Shown here one piece after another: positions 36,700 through 51,021 of a DNA stretch of 64,000 bases; positions within the stretch are counted from its first letter, which is position 1; each line of letters opens with the position of its first letter. Source of the DNA: Halictus rubicundus (taxonomy: Eukaryota > Arthropoda > Insecta > Hymenoptera > Halictidae); assembly GCF_050948215.1 (NCBI RefSeq), contig NW_027488909.1, positions 154,919 through 218,918 of the forward strand, given 5' to 3'. Both the position numbers and the translations under genes were made by a program. A model generated the notes under the pieces. The model did no database searches. It was given only the letters and a program-made list of their open reading frames with translations, and had not been told where the DNA came from.

Positions 36700-39180
36700 T
36701 CCTATCCTATCCTCTATCCTATCTTATCCTCTATACTATCCTATCCTCTATCCTATCCTATCCTCTATCCTATCAAATCCCCTATCCTATCCTCTATCCT
36801 ATCCTATCCTCTATCCTATCATATCCTCTATCCTATAATATCCTCTATCCTATCCTATCCTCCATCCAATCCTCTATCCTATCCTATCCTCTATCCTATC
36901 CTTTCCTGTATCCTATCCAATCCTGTATCCTATCCTGTCGTCTATCCTATCCTATCCTCTATCCTATCCTATCCTATCCTCTATCCTATCCTACCTTTTA
37001 TCCTACCTTATCATCTATCCTATCAAATCCCCTATCCTATCCTCTATCCTATCCTATCCTCTATCCTATCCTATCTTCTATCCTATCCTATCCTCTGTCC
37101 TATCAAATCCCCTATCCTATCCTCTATCCTATCCTCTATCCTATCCTATCTTCTATCCTATCCTATCCTCTATCCTATCCTATCCTCTATCCTATCCTAT
37201 CCTCTATCCTATCCTATCCTCTATCCTATCCTATCTTCTATCCTATCCTATCCTCTATCCTATCAAATCCCCTATCCTATCCTCTATCCTCTATCCTATC
37301 CTATCATCTATCCTCTATCCTATCCTATCGTCTATCCTATCCTCTATCCTATCCTATCCTCTATCCTATCCTATCCTCCATCCTATCCTATCCTCAATCC
37401 TACCCTTTCCTGTATCCTATCGAATCCTGTATCCTATCCTGTCCTCTATCCTATCCTATCCTCTATCCTATCCTATCCTCTATCCTATCCTATCTTCTAT
37501 CCTATCCTATCCTCTATCCTATCCTATCTTTTATCCTACCTTATCATCTATCCTATCAAATCCCCTATCCTATCCTCTATCCTATCCTATCCTCTATCCT
37601 ATCCTATCTTCTATCCTATCCTATCCTCTGTCCTATCAAATCCCCTATCCTATCCTCTATCCTATCCTATCCTCTATCCTATCCTATCTTCTATCCTATC
37701 CTATCCTCTATCCTGTCCTATCCTCTATCCTATCCTATCCTCTATCCTATCCTATCCTCTATCCTATCCTATCTTTTATCCTACCTTATCATCTATCCTA
37801 TCAAATCCCCTATCCTATCGTCTGTCCTATCCTATCCAATCCCCTATCCTATGCTCTATCCTATCCTACCCTCTATAATATCGTATACTCTATCATATCC
37901 TATCCTCTATCCTATAATATCATCTATCCGTTCCTATTCTCTATACTAACGTATTCTCTATCCTATCCTCTCTCCTATACAGTATCCTACCCTATCATCT
38001 ATCCTATCAAATCCCCTATCCTATCCTCTATCCTATCCTATCCTCTATCCTATCATATCCTCTATCCTATAATATCCTCTATCCTATCCTATCCTCCATC
38101 CAATCCTCTATCCTATCCTATCCTCTATCCTATCCTATCCTCCATCCTATCCTATCCTCAATCCTATCCAATCCTGTATCCTATCCTGTCGTCTATCCTA
38201 TCCTATCCTCTATCCTATCCTATCCTGTATCCTATCCTATCCTCTATCCTATCCTATCCTCTATCCTATCCTATCCTCTATCCTATCCTATCCTCTATCC
38301 TATCCTATCTTTTATCCTACCTTATCATCTATCCTATCAAATCCCCTATCCTATCCTCTATCCTATCCTATCCTCTATCCTATCCTATCTTCTATCCTAT
38401 CCTATCCTCTGTCCTATCAAATCCCCTATCCTATCCTCTATCCTATCCTATCCTCTATCCTATCGTATCTTCTATCCTATCCTATCCTCTATCCTATCCT
38501 ATCCTCTATCCTATCCTATCCTCTATCCTATCCTATCCTCTATCCTATCCTATCCTCTATCCTATCCTATCTTCTATCCTATCCTATCCTCTTTCCGATC
38601 CTACCCTCTATCCTATCCTATCCTCTATCCTATCCTATCCTCTATCCTATCCTCTATCCTATCCTATCCTCTATCCTATCAAATCCCCTACCCTATCCTC
38701 TGTCCTATCCTAGCCTCTATCCTATCCTATCGTCTATCCTATCCTATCCTCTATCCTATCCTATCCTCTATCCTATCAAATCCTCTATCCTCTATCCTAT
38801 CCTATCCTCTATACTATCCTATCCTCTATCCTATCCTATCTTCTATCCTATCCTATACTCTATCCTATCCTATCCTCCATCCTATCCTATCCTCAAACCT
38901 ATCCTTTCCTGTATCCTATCCTATCTTCTATCCTATCCTATCCTCTATCCTATCCTATCCCCTATCCTATCCTCTATCCTATCCTATCATCTATCCTCTA
39001 TCCTATCCTATCTTCTATCCTATCCTATCCTCTATCCTATCAAATCCCCTATCCTATCCAATCCTCTATCCTATCCTATCCTCTATCCTATCCTATCCTC
39101 TATCCTATCCTGTCCTCTATCCTATCCTATCCTCTATCCTATCCTATCCTCTATCCTATCCTATCCTCTATCCTATCCTA
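36690..39180 (+). repeat. 2626-bp higher-order repeat, copy 2
   Basis: Partner of the preceding copy. The right edge is approximate, since after about 39.2 kb the order of variants changes. The AT-rich marker segment recurs again at about 40015 and 43833 in shortened or rearranged contexts. Confidence 0.85.
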
Positions 39181-42100
39181 TCCTCTATCCTATCCTATCC
39201 TCTATCCTATCCTGTCCTCTATCCTATCCTATCCTCTATCCTATCCTATCCCCTATCCTATCCTATCATCTATCCTCTATCCTATCCAATCCTCTATCCT
39301 ATCCTATCCTCTATCCTATCATATCCTCTATCCTATAATATCCTCTATCCTATCCTATCCTCTATCCTATAATATCCTCTATCCTATCCTATCCTCCATC
39401 CAATCCTCTATCCTATCCTATCCTCTATCCTATCCTATCCTCTATCCTATCCTATCCTCAATCCTATCCTTTCCTGTATCCTATCCAATCCTGTATCCTA
39501 TCCTGTCCTCTATCCTATCCTATCCTCTATCCTATCCTATCCTCTATCCTATCCTATCCTGTATTCTATCCTATCCTCTATCCTATCCTATCCACTATCC
39601 TATCCTATCCTCTATCCTATCCTATCTTTTATCCTACCTTATCATCTATCCTATCAAATCCCCTATCCTATCCTCTATCCAATCCTATCCTCTATCCTAT
39701 CCTATCTTCTATCCTATCCTATCCTCTATCCTGTCCTATCCTCTATCCTATCCTATCCTCTATCCTATCCTATCCTCTATCCTATCCTATCTTTTATCCT
39801 ACCTTATCATCTATCCTATCAAATCCCCTATCCTATCGTCTGTCCTATCCTATCCTGTATCCTATCCAATCCTCTATCCTATCCTATCATCTATCCTCAA
39901 GTCTATCCTTTCCTGTATCCTATCCAATCCTCTATCCTATCCTATCCTCTATCCTATCCTATCATCTATCCTATCCTATCCAATCCCCTATCCTATGCTC
40001 TATCCTATCCTACCCTCTATAATATCGTCTACTCTATCATATCCTATCCTCTATCCTATAATATCATCTATCCGTTCCTATTCTCTATACTAACGTATTC
40101 TCTATCCTATCCTCTCTCCTATACAGTATCCTACCCTATCATCTATCCTATCAAATCCCCTATCCTATCCTCTATCCTATCCTATCCTCTATCCTATCAT
40201 ATCCTCTATCCTATAATATCCTCTATCCTATCCTATCCTCCATCCTATCCTATCCTCAATCCTATCCAATCCTGTATCCTATCCTGTCGTCTATCCTATC
40301 CTATCCTCTATCCTATCCTATCCTGTATCCTATCCTATCCTCTATCCTATCCTATCCTCTATCCTATCCTATCCTCTATCCTATCCTATCCTCTATCCTA
40401 TCCTATCTTTTATCCTACCTTATCATCTATCCTATCAAATCCCCTATCCTATCCTCTATCCTATCCTATCCTCTATCCTATCCTATCTTCTATCCTATCC
40501 TATCCTCTGTCCTATCAAATCCCCTATCCTATCCTCTATCCTATCCTATCCTCTATCCTATCCTATCGTCTATCCTATCCTATCCTCTATCCTATCCTAT
40601 CCTCTATCCTATCCTATCCTCTATCCTATCCTATCCTCTATCCTATCCTATCCTCTATCCTATCCTATCTTCTATCCTATCCTCTTTCCGATCCTACCCT
40701 CTATCCTATCCTATCCTCTATCCTATCCTATCCTCTATCCTATCAAATCCCCTACCCTATCCTCTGTCCTATCCTAGCCTCTATCCTATCCTATCGTCTA
40801 TCCTATCCTATCCTCTATCCTATCCTATCCTCTATCCTATCAAATCCTCTATCCTCTATCCTATCCTATCCTCTATACTATCCTATCCTCTATCCTATCC
40901 TATCTTCTATCCTATCCTATCCTCTATCCTATCCTATCCTCTATCCTATCCTATCCTCTATCCTATCCTATCTTCTATCCTATCAAATCCCCTATCCTAT
41001 CCTCTATCCTATCCTATCATCTATCCTCTATCCTATCCAATCCTCTATCCAATCCTATCCTCTATCCTATCAAATCCCCTATCCTATCCTCTGTCCTATC
41101 CTATCCTCTATCCTATCCTATCCTCTATCCTATCCTATCCTCTATCCTATCCTCTCGTCTATCCTATCCTCTATCCTATCCTATACTCTATCCTATCCTA
41201 TCCTCCATCCTATCCTATCCTCAAACCTATCCTTTCCTGTATCCTATCCTATCCTCTATCCTATCCTATCTTCTATCCTATCCTATCCTCTATCCTATTC
41301 TATCCTCTTTCCTATCCTGTCCTCTATCCTATCCTATCCTCTATCCTATCCTATCCTCTATCCTCTATCCTATCCTATCCTCTATCCTATCCTATCCTCT
41401 ATCCTATCCTATCTTCTATCCTATCCTATCCTCTATCCTATCCTATCCTCTATCCTATCCTATCCTCTATCCTATCCTATCCTCTATCCTATCCTATCTT
41501 CTATCCTATCCTATCCTCTATCCTCTATCCTATCCTATCCTCTATCCTATCTTATCCTCTATCCTATCCTATCCTGTATCCTATCCTATCTTCTATCCTA
41601 TCCTATCCTCTATCCTATCCTATCCTCTATCCTATCCTGTCCTCTATCCTATCCTATCCTCTATCCTATCCTATCGCCTATCCTATCCTCTATCCTATCC
41701 TATCCTCTATCCTATCCTATCTTCTATCCTATCCTATCCTCTATCCTATCAAATCCCCTACCCTATCCTCTGTCCTATCCTATCCTCTATCCTATCCTAT
41801 CCTCTATCCTATCCTATCCTCTATCCTATCCTATCCTCTATCCTATCCTATCCTCTATCCTATCCTATCCTCTATCCTCTATCCTATACTATCCTCTATC
41901 CTATCATGTCCTCTATCCTATCCTATCCTCTATCCTATCCTATCTTCTATCCTATCCTATCCTCTATCCTATCAAATCCCCTATCCTATCCTCTATCCTA
42001 TCCTATCATCTATACTCTATCCTATCCAATCCTCTATCCTATCCTATCCTCTATCCTATCAAATCCCCCATCCTATCCTCTATCCTATCCTATCCTCTAT

Positions 42101-43553
42101 CCTATCCTATCTTCTATCCTATCCTATCCTCTATCCTATCCTATCCTCTATCCTATCCTATCCTCTATCCTATCCTATCCTCTATCCTATCCTATCTTCT
42201 ATCCTATCCTATCCTCTATCCTATCAAATCCCCTATCCTATCCTCTATCCTCTATCCTATCCTATCATCTATCCTCTATCCTATCCTCTATCCTATCCTC
42301 TATCCTATCCTATCCTCTATCCTATCGTATCCTCCATCCTATCCTATCCTCAATCCTACCCTTTAGTGTATCCTATCGAATCCTGTATCCTATCCTGTCC
42401 TCTATCCTATCCTATCCTCTATCCTACCCTATCCTCTATCCTATCCTATCCTCTATCCTATCCTATCCTCTATCCTATCCTATCCTCTATCCTATCCTAT
42501 CCTCTATCCTATCAAATCCCCTATCCTATCCTCTATCCTATCCTATCCTGTATCCTATCCAATCCTCTATCCTATCCTATCATCTATCCTCTATCCTATC
42601 CAATCCTCTATCCTATCCTATCCTCTATCCTATCATATCCTCTATCCTATAATATCCTCTATCCTATCCTATCCTCTATCCTATAATATCCTCTATCCTA
42701 TCCTATCCTCCATCCAATCCTCTATCCTATCCTATCCTCTATCCTATCCTATCCTCTATCCTATCCTATCCTCAATCCTATCCTTTCCTGTATCCTATCC
42801 AATCCTGTATCCTATCCTGTCCTCTATCCTATCCTATCCTCTATCCTATCCTATCCTCTATCCTATCCTATCCTGTATTCTATCCTATCCTCTATCCTAT
42901 CCTATCCACTATCCTATCCTATCCTCTATCCTATCCTATCTTTTATCCTACCTTATCATCTATCCTATCAAATCCCCTATCCTATCCTCTATCCTATCCT
43001 ATCCTCTATCCTATCCTATCTTCTATCCTATCCTATCCTCTGTCCTATCAAATCCCCTATCCTATCCTCTATCCTATCCTATCCTCTATCCTATCCTATC
43101 TTCTATCCTATCCTATCCTCTATCCTGTCCTATCCTCTATCCTATCCTATCTTCTATCCTATCCTATACTCTATCCTATCAAATCCCCTATCCTATCCTC
43201 TATCCTCTATCCTATCCTATCATCTCCTCTATCCTATCCTATCCTCCATCCAATCCTCTATCCTATCCTATCCTCTATCCTATCCTATCCTCTATCCTAT
43301 CTTATCCTCTATCCTATCCTATCTTCTATCCTATCCTATCCTCTATCCTATCAAATCCCATACCCTATCCTCCGTCCTATCCTATCCTCTATCCTATCCT
43401 ATCCTCTATCCTATCCTATCCTCTATCCTATCCTATCTTCTATCCTATCCTATCCTCTATCCTATCAAATCCCCTACCCTATCCTATCCTCTATCCTATC
43501 AAATCCCCTACCCTATCCTCTGTCCTATCCTATCCTCTATCCTATCCTATCCT

Positions 43554-43563
43554 AGAGGATAGG
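43554..43563 (-). repeat. Micro-inversion of satellite, copy 5
   Basis: Same block and upstream context (CAAATCCCCTACCC, then CCTCTGTCC), near the end of the regular domain. Confidence 0.9.
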
Positions 43564-46500
43564 TCCTATCCTATCCTCTATCCTATCTTATCCTCTATCC
43601 TATCCTATCCTCTATCCTATCCTATCCTCTATCCTATCAAATCCCCTATCCTATCGTCTGTCCTATCCTATCCTGTATCCTATCCAATCCTCTATCCTCT
43701 CCTATCATCTATCCTCAAGTCTATCCTTTCCTGTATCCTATCCAATCCTCTATCCTATCCTATCCTCTATCCTATCCTATCATCTATCCTATCCTATCCA
43801 ATCCCCTATCCTATGCTCTATCCTATCCTACCCTCTATAATATCGTATACTCTATCATATCCTATCCTCTATCCTATAATATCATCTATCCGTTCCTATT
43901 CTCTATACTAACCTATTCTCTATCCTATCCTCTCTCCTATACAGTATCCTACCCTATCATCTATCCTATCAAATCCCCTATCCTATCCTCTATCCTATCC
44001 TATCCTCTATCCTATCCAATCCTCTATCCTATCCTGTATCCTATCATCCATCCTATATTATTCACTATCCTATCCTGTCCTCTAACCGATCCTATCCTCT
44101 ATCCTACCCTATCCTCAATGCAATCCTGTATCCTATCCAATCCTCTATCCTATCCTATCCTCTATCCTATCGTATCTTCTATCCTATCCCATCCTCAATC
44201 CTATCCTATCCTCTATCCTAGCGTATCTTCTATCCTATCCTATCCCATATCCTATAATATCCTGTATCCTATCCTATACTCTATCCTATCCTATCCTCTG
44301 TTCTATCCTATCCCCTATCCTATCCTATCCTCTATCCTATCATATCCTCTGTCCTATTCTATCCTGTATCCTACCCTATCCTATTCTATATCCTATACTA
44401 TCCTCTAACCTATCCTATCCTCTATCCTATACTATCCTCTATCCTATCCAATCCTCTATCGTATCCTCTATCCTACCCTATCCTCTATCCTATCCTATCC
44501 TGTATCCTATCTAATCCTCTATCCTATCCTATCCTCTATTCTATAGTATCCTCTATCATATCCCATCCTCAATCCTATCCTATCCTCAATCCTATCCTAT
44601 GCTCTATAATATCCTATCCTCTATCCTATCCTATCCTCAATCCTATCCTATCCTGCATCCTATCCTATCCTCTATCGTATCCTATCCTCTATCCTATCTT
44701 ATCCTCTATCCTCTCCAATCCCCTATCCTATCCTCTTTCCTATCCTATCCTCCATCCTATACCATCCTCAATCCTATCCTATCCTCAATCCTATCCTATC
44801 CTCTATAATATCCTAACCTCTAAACTCTAACCTATCCTATCCTCTATCCTATATTATCCTCTATCCTATCATTTCCTCTATCATATCCCATCCTCAATCC
44901 TATCCTATCCTCTATAATATAATATCCTATCCTCTATCCTATCCTATCCTCTATCCTATCCTATCCTCCATCCTATCCTATCCTCTATCGTATCCTATCC
45001 TCTATCCTATCTTATCCTCTATCCTCTCCAATCCCCTATCCTATCCTCTTTCCTATCCTATCCTCCATCCTATACCATCCTCAATCCTATCCTATCCTCA
45101 ATCCTATCCTCTAACCTCTAACCTATCCTATCCTCTATCCTATCCAATCCTCTATCCTATCCTATCCTCTGTCCTATTCAATCCTGTATCCTACACTATC
45201 CTCTATAATATCCTATCCTCTATCCTCTATCCTATCCAATCCTCTATCGTATCCTCTATGCTATCCTATCCTCTATCCTATCTTATCCTCTATCCTATCC
45301 TATCATCTAACCTATCCTATCCTCTATCCTATCCTATCCTCTATCGTATCCTATGCTGTATTATATCCTATCCTCTATCCTATCCTATCCTCTATCCTAT
45401 CCTATCCTCTATCCTATCTTATCCTCATCCTATCCAATCCCCTATCCTATCCTGAATCCTATCCTATCCTCTATCCTATCCTATGCAATCCCATATCCTA
45501 TCCTCTATAATATCGTATTTTCAATCATATCCTATCCTGTATCCTATCCAATCCTCTATCCTAACCTATCCTCTATTCTATAGTATCCTCTATCATATCC
45601 CATCCTCAATCCTATCCTGTCCTCAATCCTATCCTATGCTCTATAATATCCTATCCTCTATCCTATCCTATACTCTATCCTCTATCCTATCCTATCCTCT
45701 ATCCTATCCTATCCTTTATCCTATCCCATCCTCAATCCAATCCTGTATCCTATCCAATCCTCTATCCTATCCTCTATCCTATCCTATCCTCAATCCTATC
45801 CTATCCCCTATCCTATCCTATCCTCTATCCTATCATATCCTCTGTCCTATTCTATCCTGTATCCTACCCTATCCTATTCTATATCCTATACTATCCTCTA
45901 ACCTATCCTATCCTCTATCCTATACTATCCTCTATCCTATCCAATCCTCTATCGTATCCTCTATCCTATCCTATCCTCTATCTTATCCTATCCTGTATCC
46001 TATCTAATCCTCTATCCTATCCTATCCTCTATCCTATCATTTCCTCTATCATATCCAATCCTCTATCGTATCCTCTATCCTATCCTATCCTCTATCCTAT
46101 CCTATCCTCTATCCTATTCTATCCTCTATCCTATACAATCCTCTATCCAGTCCTATCCTCTATCCTATACAAACCTCTATCCTATCCTATCCTCTATCCT
46201 ATCGTATTCTCTATCCTATCGTATCCTCAATCCTATCCTATCCCCTATCCTATCCTATCCTCAATGCTATCCTGTATCCTATCCAATCCTTTATCCTATC
46301 CTATCCTCTATCCTATCCTATCCTCTATCCCATCCTATCCTCTATCCTATAATATCCTCTATCCTATCCAAACCTCTATCGTATCCTCTATCCTATCCCA
46401 TCCTCTATAGTATCCTATCCTCTATCCTATCGTATCCTATATCCTATAATATCCTCTATCCTATCCTATCCTCTATAATATAATATCCTCCATCCTATCC

Positions 46501-49340
46501 TATCCTCTATCCTATCCAATCCTCTATCGTATCATCTATCCTATCCTATCCTCTATCCTATCCTATCCTCTATCCTATTCGATCCTCTATCCTATACAAT
46601 CCTCTATCCTGTCCTATCCTCTATCCTATACAAACCTCTATCCTATCCTATCCTCTATCCTATCGTATCCTCTATCCTATCGTATCCTCAATCCTATCCT
46701 ATCCCCTATCCTATCCTATCCTCAATGCTATCCTGTATCCTATCCAATCCTTTATCCTATCCTATCCTCTATCCTATCGTATCCTCAATCCCATCGTATA
46801 CCCTTTCCTATCCTATCCTCTATCCTGTCGTATCGTCTGTCCTATCCTATCCTCTATCCTATCATATCCTATTCTCTATCCTCTACTATCCTCTAACCTA
46901 TCCTATCCTCTATCCTATCCTATCCTCTATCCTATCCTCTATCATATCCTCTATCCTATCCTCTATCCTATCCTCTATCATATCCTCTATCCTATCCTCT
47001 ATCCTATCCTCTATCCTATCCTATCCTCTATCCTATCCTATCGTCTATCCTATAATATACTCTATCCTATCCTATCCTCTATCCTGTCCTATCCTCTATC
47101 CTATACAATCCTCTACCCTATCCTATCCTCTATCCTATCGTATCCTCTATCCTATCCCATCCTCTATCCTATCCAATCCTCTATCCAATTATCTATCCTA
47201 TCCTCTATCCTATCCTGTACTCAATGCAATCCTGTATCCTATCCAATCCTCTATCTGCCCTATCCTCTATCCTATTGTATCCTCTATGCTATCCCATCCT
47301 CTATCCTATCCTATCCTCTATCCTATCCAATCCCCTATCCTATCCTCAATCCTATCCTATCCTCTATCCAATCCAATCTCCTATCCTATCCTCTATCCTA
47401 TCCTATTCTCAATGCAATCCTGTATCCTATCCAATTCTCTATCCTATCCTCTATCCTATCCTGTATCCTATCCAATCCTCTATCCTATCCTATCCTCTAT
47501 CCTATCAAATCCTCTACCCTATAATATCCTCTATTCTATCAAATCTCCTATCCTATCCTCTATCCTATCCTCTATCCTATCCTCTATCCTATCCTCTATC
47601 CTATCCTCTATCCTATCCTATCATCTATCCTATTATATCCTCTATCCTATCCCATCCTCTATCCCATCCTATCCTCTATCCTATAATATCCTCTATCCTA
47701 TCCTATCCTCTGTCGTATCCTATTTTCTATCCTATCCTATCCTGTATCCTATCCTGTCCTCTATCCTATAATATCATATATTTTATCCTACCCTCTACCC
47801 TATCCTATCCTCTATCCTATCCAATCCTCTATCCTATCCTATCCTCTTTCCTATCCTATCCTCTATCCTATTCTATCCTCTATCCTATCCTATACTCTAT
47901 CCTATCCTATGCTCTATCCTATCCAATCCCCTATCCTATCCTCAATCCTATCCTCTATCGTATAATATCCTCTATCCTATAATATCCTCTATCCTATCCA
48001 ATCCTCTATCCTATCCTGTATCCTATCATCCATCCTATATTATTCACTATCCTATCCTGTCCTCTGACCTATCCTATCCTCTATCCTATCACATCCTCTA
48101 TATTATCCTATCCTCTATCCTAAAATATCCTCTATCCTACACAATCCTCTATCCTATCCTCTATCCTATCCTCTATACTATCCTCTATCGTATCCTCTAT
48201 CCTATCCAATCCTCTATCCTATAATATCCTCTATTCTATCCAATACTCTATCCTATCCAATCCTCTATCCTATCCTCTATCCTATCCTATTCACAATGCA
48301 ATCCTGTATCCTATGCAATCCCCTATCCTTTCTTCTTTCATATCCTATCCTCCATCCTATCCTATCCTCTATCCTATCATATACTCTATCCTATCCAATC
48401 CCCTATCCTATGCTATCCTCAATGCAATCCTGTATCCTATCCAATCCCCTATCCTATCCTCTATCCTATAATATCCTCTATCGTATCCTATCCTCTGTCC
48501 TATTCTATTTTCTATCCTATCCTATCCTCTACCTTATCCAATCCTCTATCCCATAATATCCTCTATTCTATCATATCCTCTATCCTATCCTATCCTCTAT
48601 CCTATCGTATCCTCTATCCTATCCCATTCTCTAACGTATCCTATCATCTATCCTATCCTATCCTATATCCTATAATATCCTGTATCGTATCCTACACTCT
48701 ATCCTATCCTATCATCTATCCTATCGTATCCTCTATCCTATACCATCCTCTATCCTATCCTATCCTCTATCCTATCCAATCGTCTATCCTATAACATCCT
48801 CTATCCTATCCTATCCTCTATCCTATCCTATCCTCTATCCTATCCTATCCTCTATCCTATCCTATCCTCTATCCTATCCTATCCTCTATCCTATCCTATC
48901 CTCTATCCTATCCTATCCTCTATCCTATCCTCTATCCTATCCTCTATCCTATCCTCTATCCTATCCTCTATACTATCCAATCCTCTATCCCATAATATAC
49001 TCTATTCTATCCAATCCTCTATCCTATCCTATCCTCTATCCTATAATATCATATATCCTACCCTATCCTCTATCCTATCCTATCCTCTAGCCTATCCTAT
49101 CCTCTATCCTATCCTATCCTCTATCCTATCCTATCCTCAATCCTATCCTATCCTCTATCCTATGCAATCGTCTATCCTATAATATCCTCTATCCTATCCT
49201 ATCCTGAATGCTATCCTGTATCCTATCCAATCCTCTATCTTATCCAATCCTCTATCCTATAATATCATCTATTCTATCCAATACTCTATCCTATCCAATC
49301 CTCTATCCTATCCTCTATCCTATCCTCTATCCTATCCTAT

Positions 49341-50189
49341 CCTCAATGCAATCCTGTATCCTATCCAATCCTCTATCCTATCCTATCCTCTATCCTATTG
49401 TATCCTCTATCCTATCCCATCCTCTATCCTATTCAATCCCGTATCCTATCGTCTATCCTATCCTATCCTGTATCCTATTCAATCCCCTATCCTATCCTCT
49501 TTCCTATCCTATCCTCCATCCTATCCTATCCTCTATCCTATCCTACCGTTTGTCCTATCCTATCCTCTATCCTATCCTATCCTCTATCCAATCGTATCCT
49601 CTATCCTATCCTACCCTCTATCCTATCCTATCCTCTACCCTATCCTATCCTCTTTCCTATCCTATCCTCTATCCTATTCTATCCTCTATCCTATCCTATC
49701 CTCTATCCTATCCTATCCTCTATCCTATCCTATCCTCTATCCTATCCTATCCTCTATCCTATCCTATCCTCTATCCTATCCTATCCTCTATCCTATCCTA
49801 TCCTCTAACCTATCCTATCCTCTATCCTATCCTATCCTGTATCCTATCCTATCCTCAATGCTATCCTGTATCCTATCCAATCTTCTATCCTATCCTATCC
49901 TCTATCCTATCCAAACCTCTATCCTATAATATCCTCTATTCTATCCAATCCTCCATCCTATCCATTCCTCAATTCTATAATATCCTCTATCCAATCCAAT
50001 CCTCTATCCTATCCTCTATCCTATCCTATCCTCTATCCTATCCTATCCTCTATCCTATCCAATCCTCTATCCCATAGTATCCTCTATTCTATCCAATCCT
50101 CTATCCTATCCATTCCTCTATTCTATAATATCCTCTATCCTATCCAATCCTCTATGCTATCCTCTATCCTATCCTCTATCCTATCCTAT
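49341..50189 (+). repeat. 849-bp tandem duplication, copy 1
   Basis: CCTCAATGCA at 49341 recurs at 50190, and ATTCAATCCC at 49431 recurs at 50280, both at exactly 849 bp, with matching sequence between. The second copy runs to about 51.0 kb, where the marker recurs at 51022 (832 bp on) and the sequence then diverges. Confidence 0.85.
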
Positions 50190-51021
50190 CCTCAATGCAA
50201 TCCTGTATCCTATCCAATCCTCTATCCTATCCTATCCTCTATCCTATTGTATCCTCTATCCTATCCCATCCTCTATCCTATTCAATCCCGTATCCTATCG
50301 TCTATCCTATCCTATCCTGTATCCTATTCAATCCCCTATCCTATCCTCTTTCCTATCCTATCCTCCATCCTATCCTATCCTCTATCCTATCCTACCGTTT
50401 GTCCTATCCTATCCTCTATCCTATCCTATCCTCTATCCAATCGTATCCTCTATCCTATCCTACCCTCTATCCTATCCTATCCTCTACCCTATCCTATCCT
50501 CTTTCCTATCCTATCCTCTATCCTATTCTATCCTCTATCCTATCCTATCCTCTATCCTATCCTATCCTCTATCCTATCCTATCCTCTATCCTATCCTATC
50601 CTCTATCCTATCCTATCCTCTATCCTATCCTATCCTCTAACCTATCCTATCCTCTATCCTATCCTATCCTGTATCCTATCCTATCCTCAATGCTATCCTG
50701 TATCCTATCCAATCTTCTATCCTATCCTATCCTCTATCCTATCCAAACCTCTATCCTATAATATCCTCTATTCTATCCAATCCTCCATCCTATCCATTCC
50801 TCAATTCTATAATATCCTCTATCCAATCCAATCCTCTATCCTATCCTCTATCCTATCCTATCCTCTATCCTATCCTATCCTCTATCCTATCCAATCCTCT
50901 ATCCCATAGTATCCTCTATTCTATCCAATCCTCTATCCTATCCATTCCTCTATTCTATAATATCCTCTATCCTATCCAATCCTCTATGCTATCCTCTATC
51001 CTATCCTCTATCCTATCCTAT
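50190..51021 (+). repeat. 849-bp tandem duplication, copy 2 (832 bp)
   Basis: Partner of the preceding segment, shorter by 17 bp, which is one satellite unit. Confidence 0.83.

Larger units (their letters stand above)
14253..44000 (+). repeat. 17-bp satellite, block C1 (regular, higher-order domain)
   Basis: About 29.7 kb of CCTCTAT/CCTAT satellite, mostly 17-bp units with 12-bp and 22-bp variants that drop or add one pentamer. It is stop-free on + in long stretches, giving open frames of up to about a thousand codons that encode a 17-residue period (SSILSYPLSYPILYPIL). No start context, domain or codon bias suggests a gene. It contains several higher-order duplications (listed separately). 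Recurrent marker variants include TCGTAACCTC, CTTTCCGATCC and CAAATCCCC. The boundary with the next block is approximate. Confidence 0.96.
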
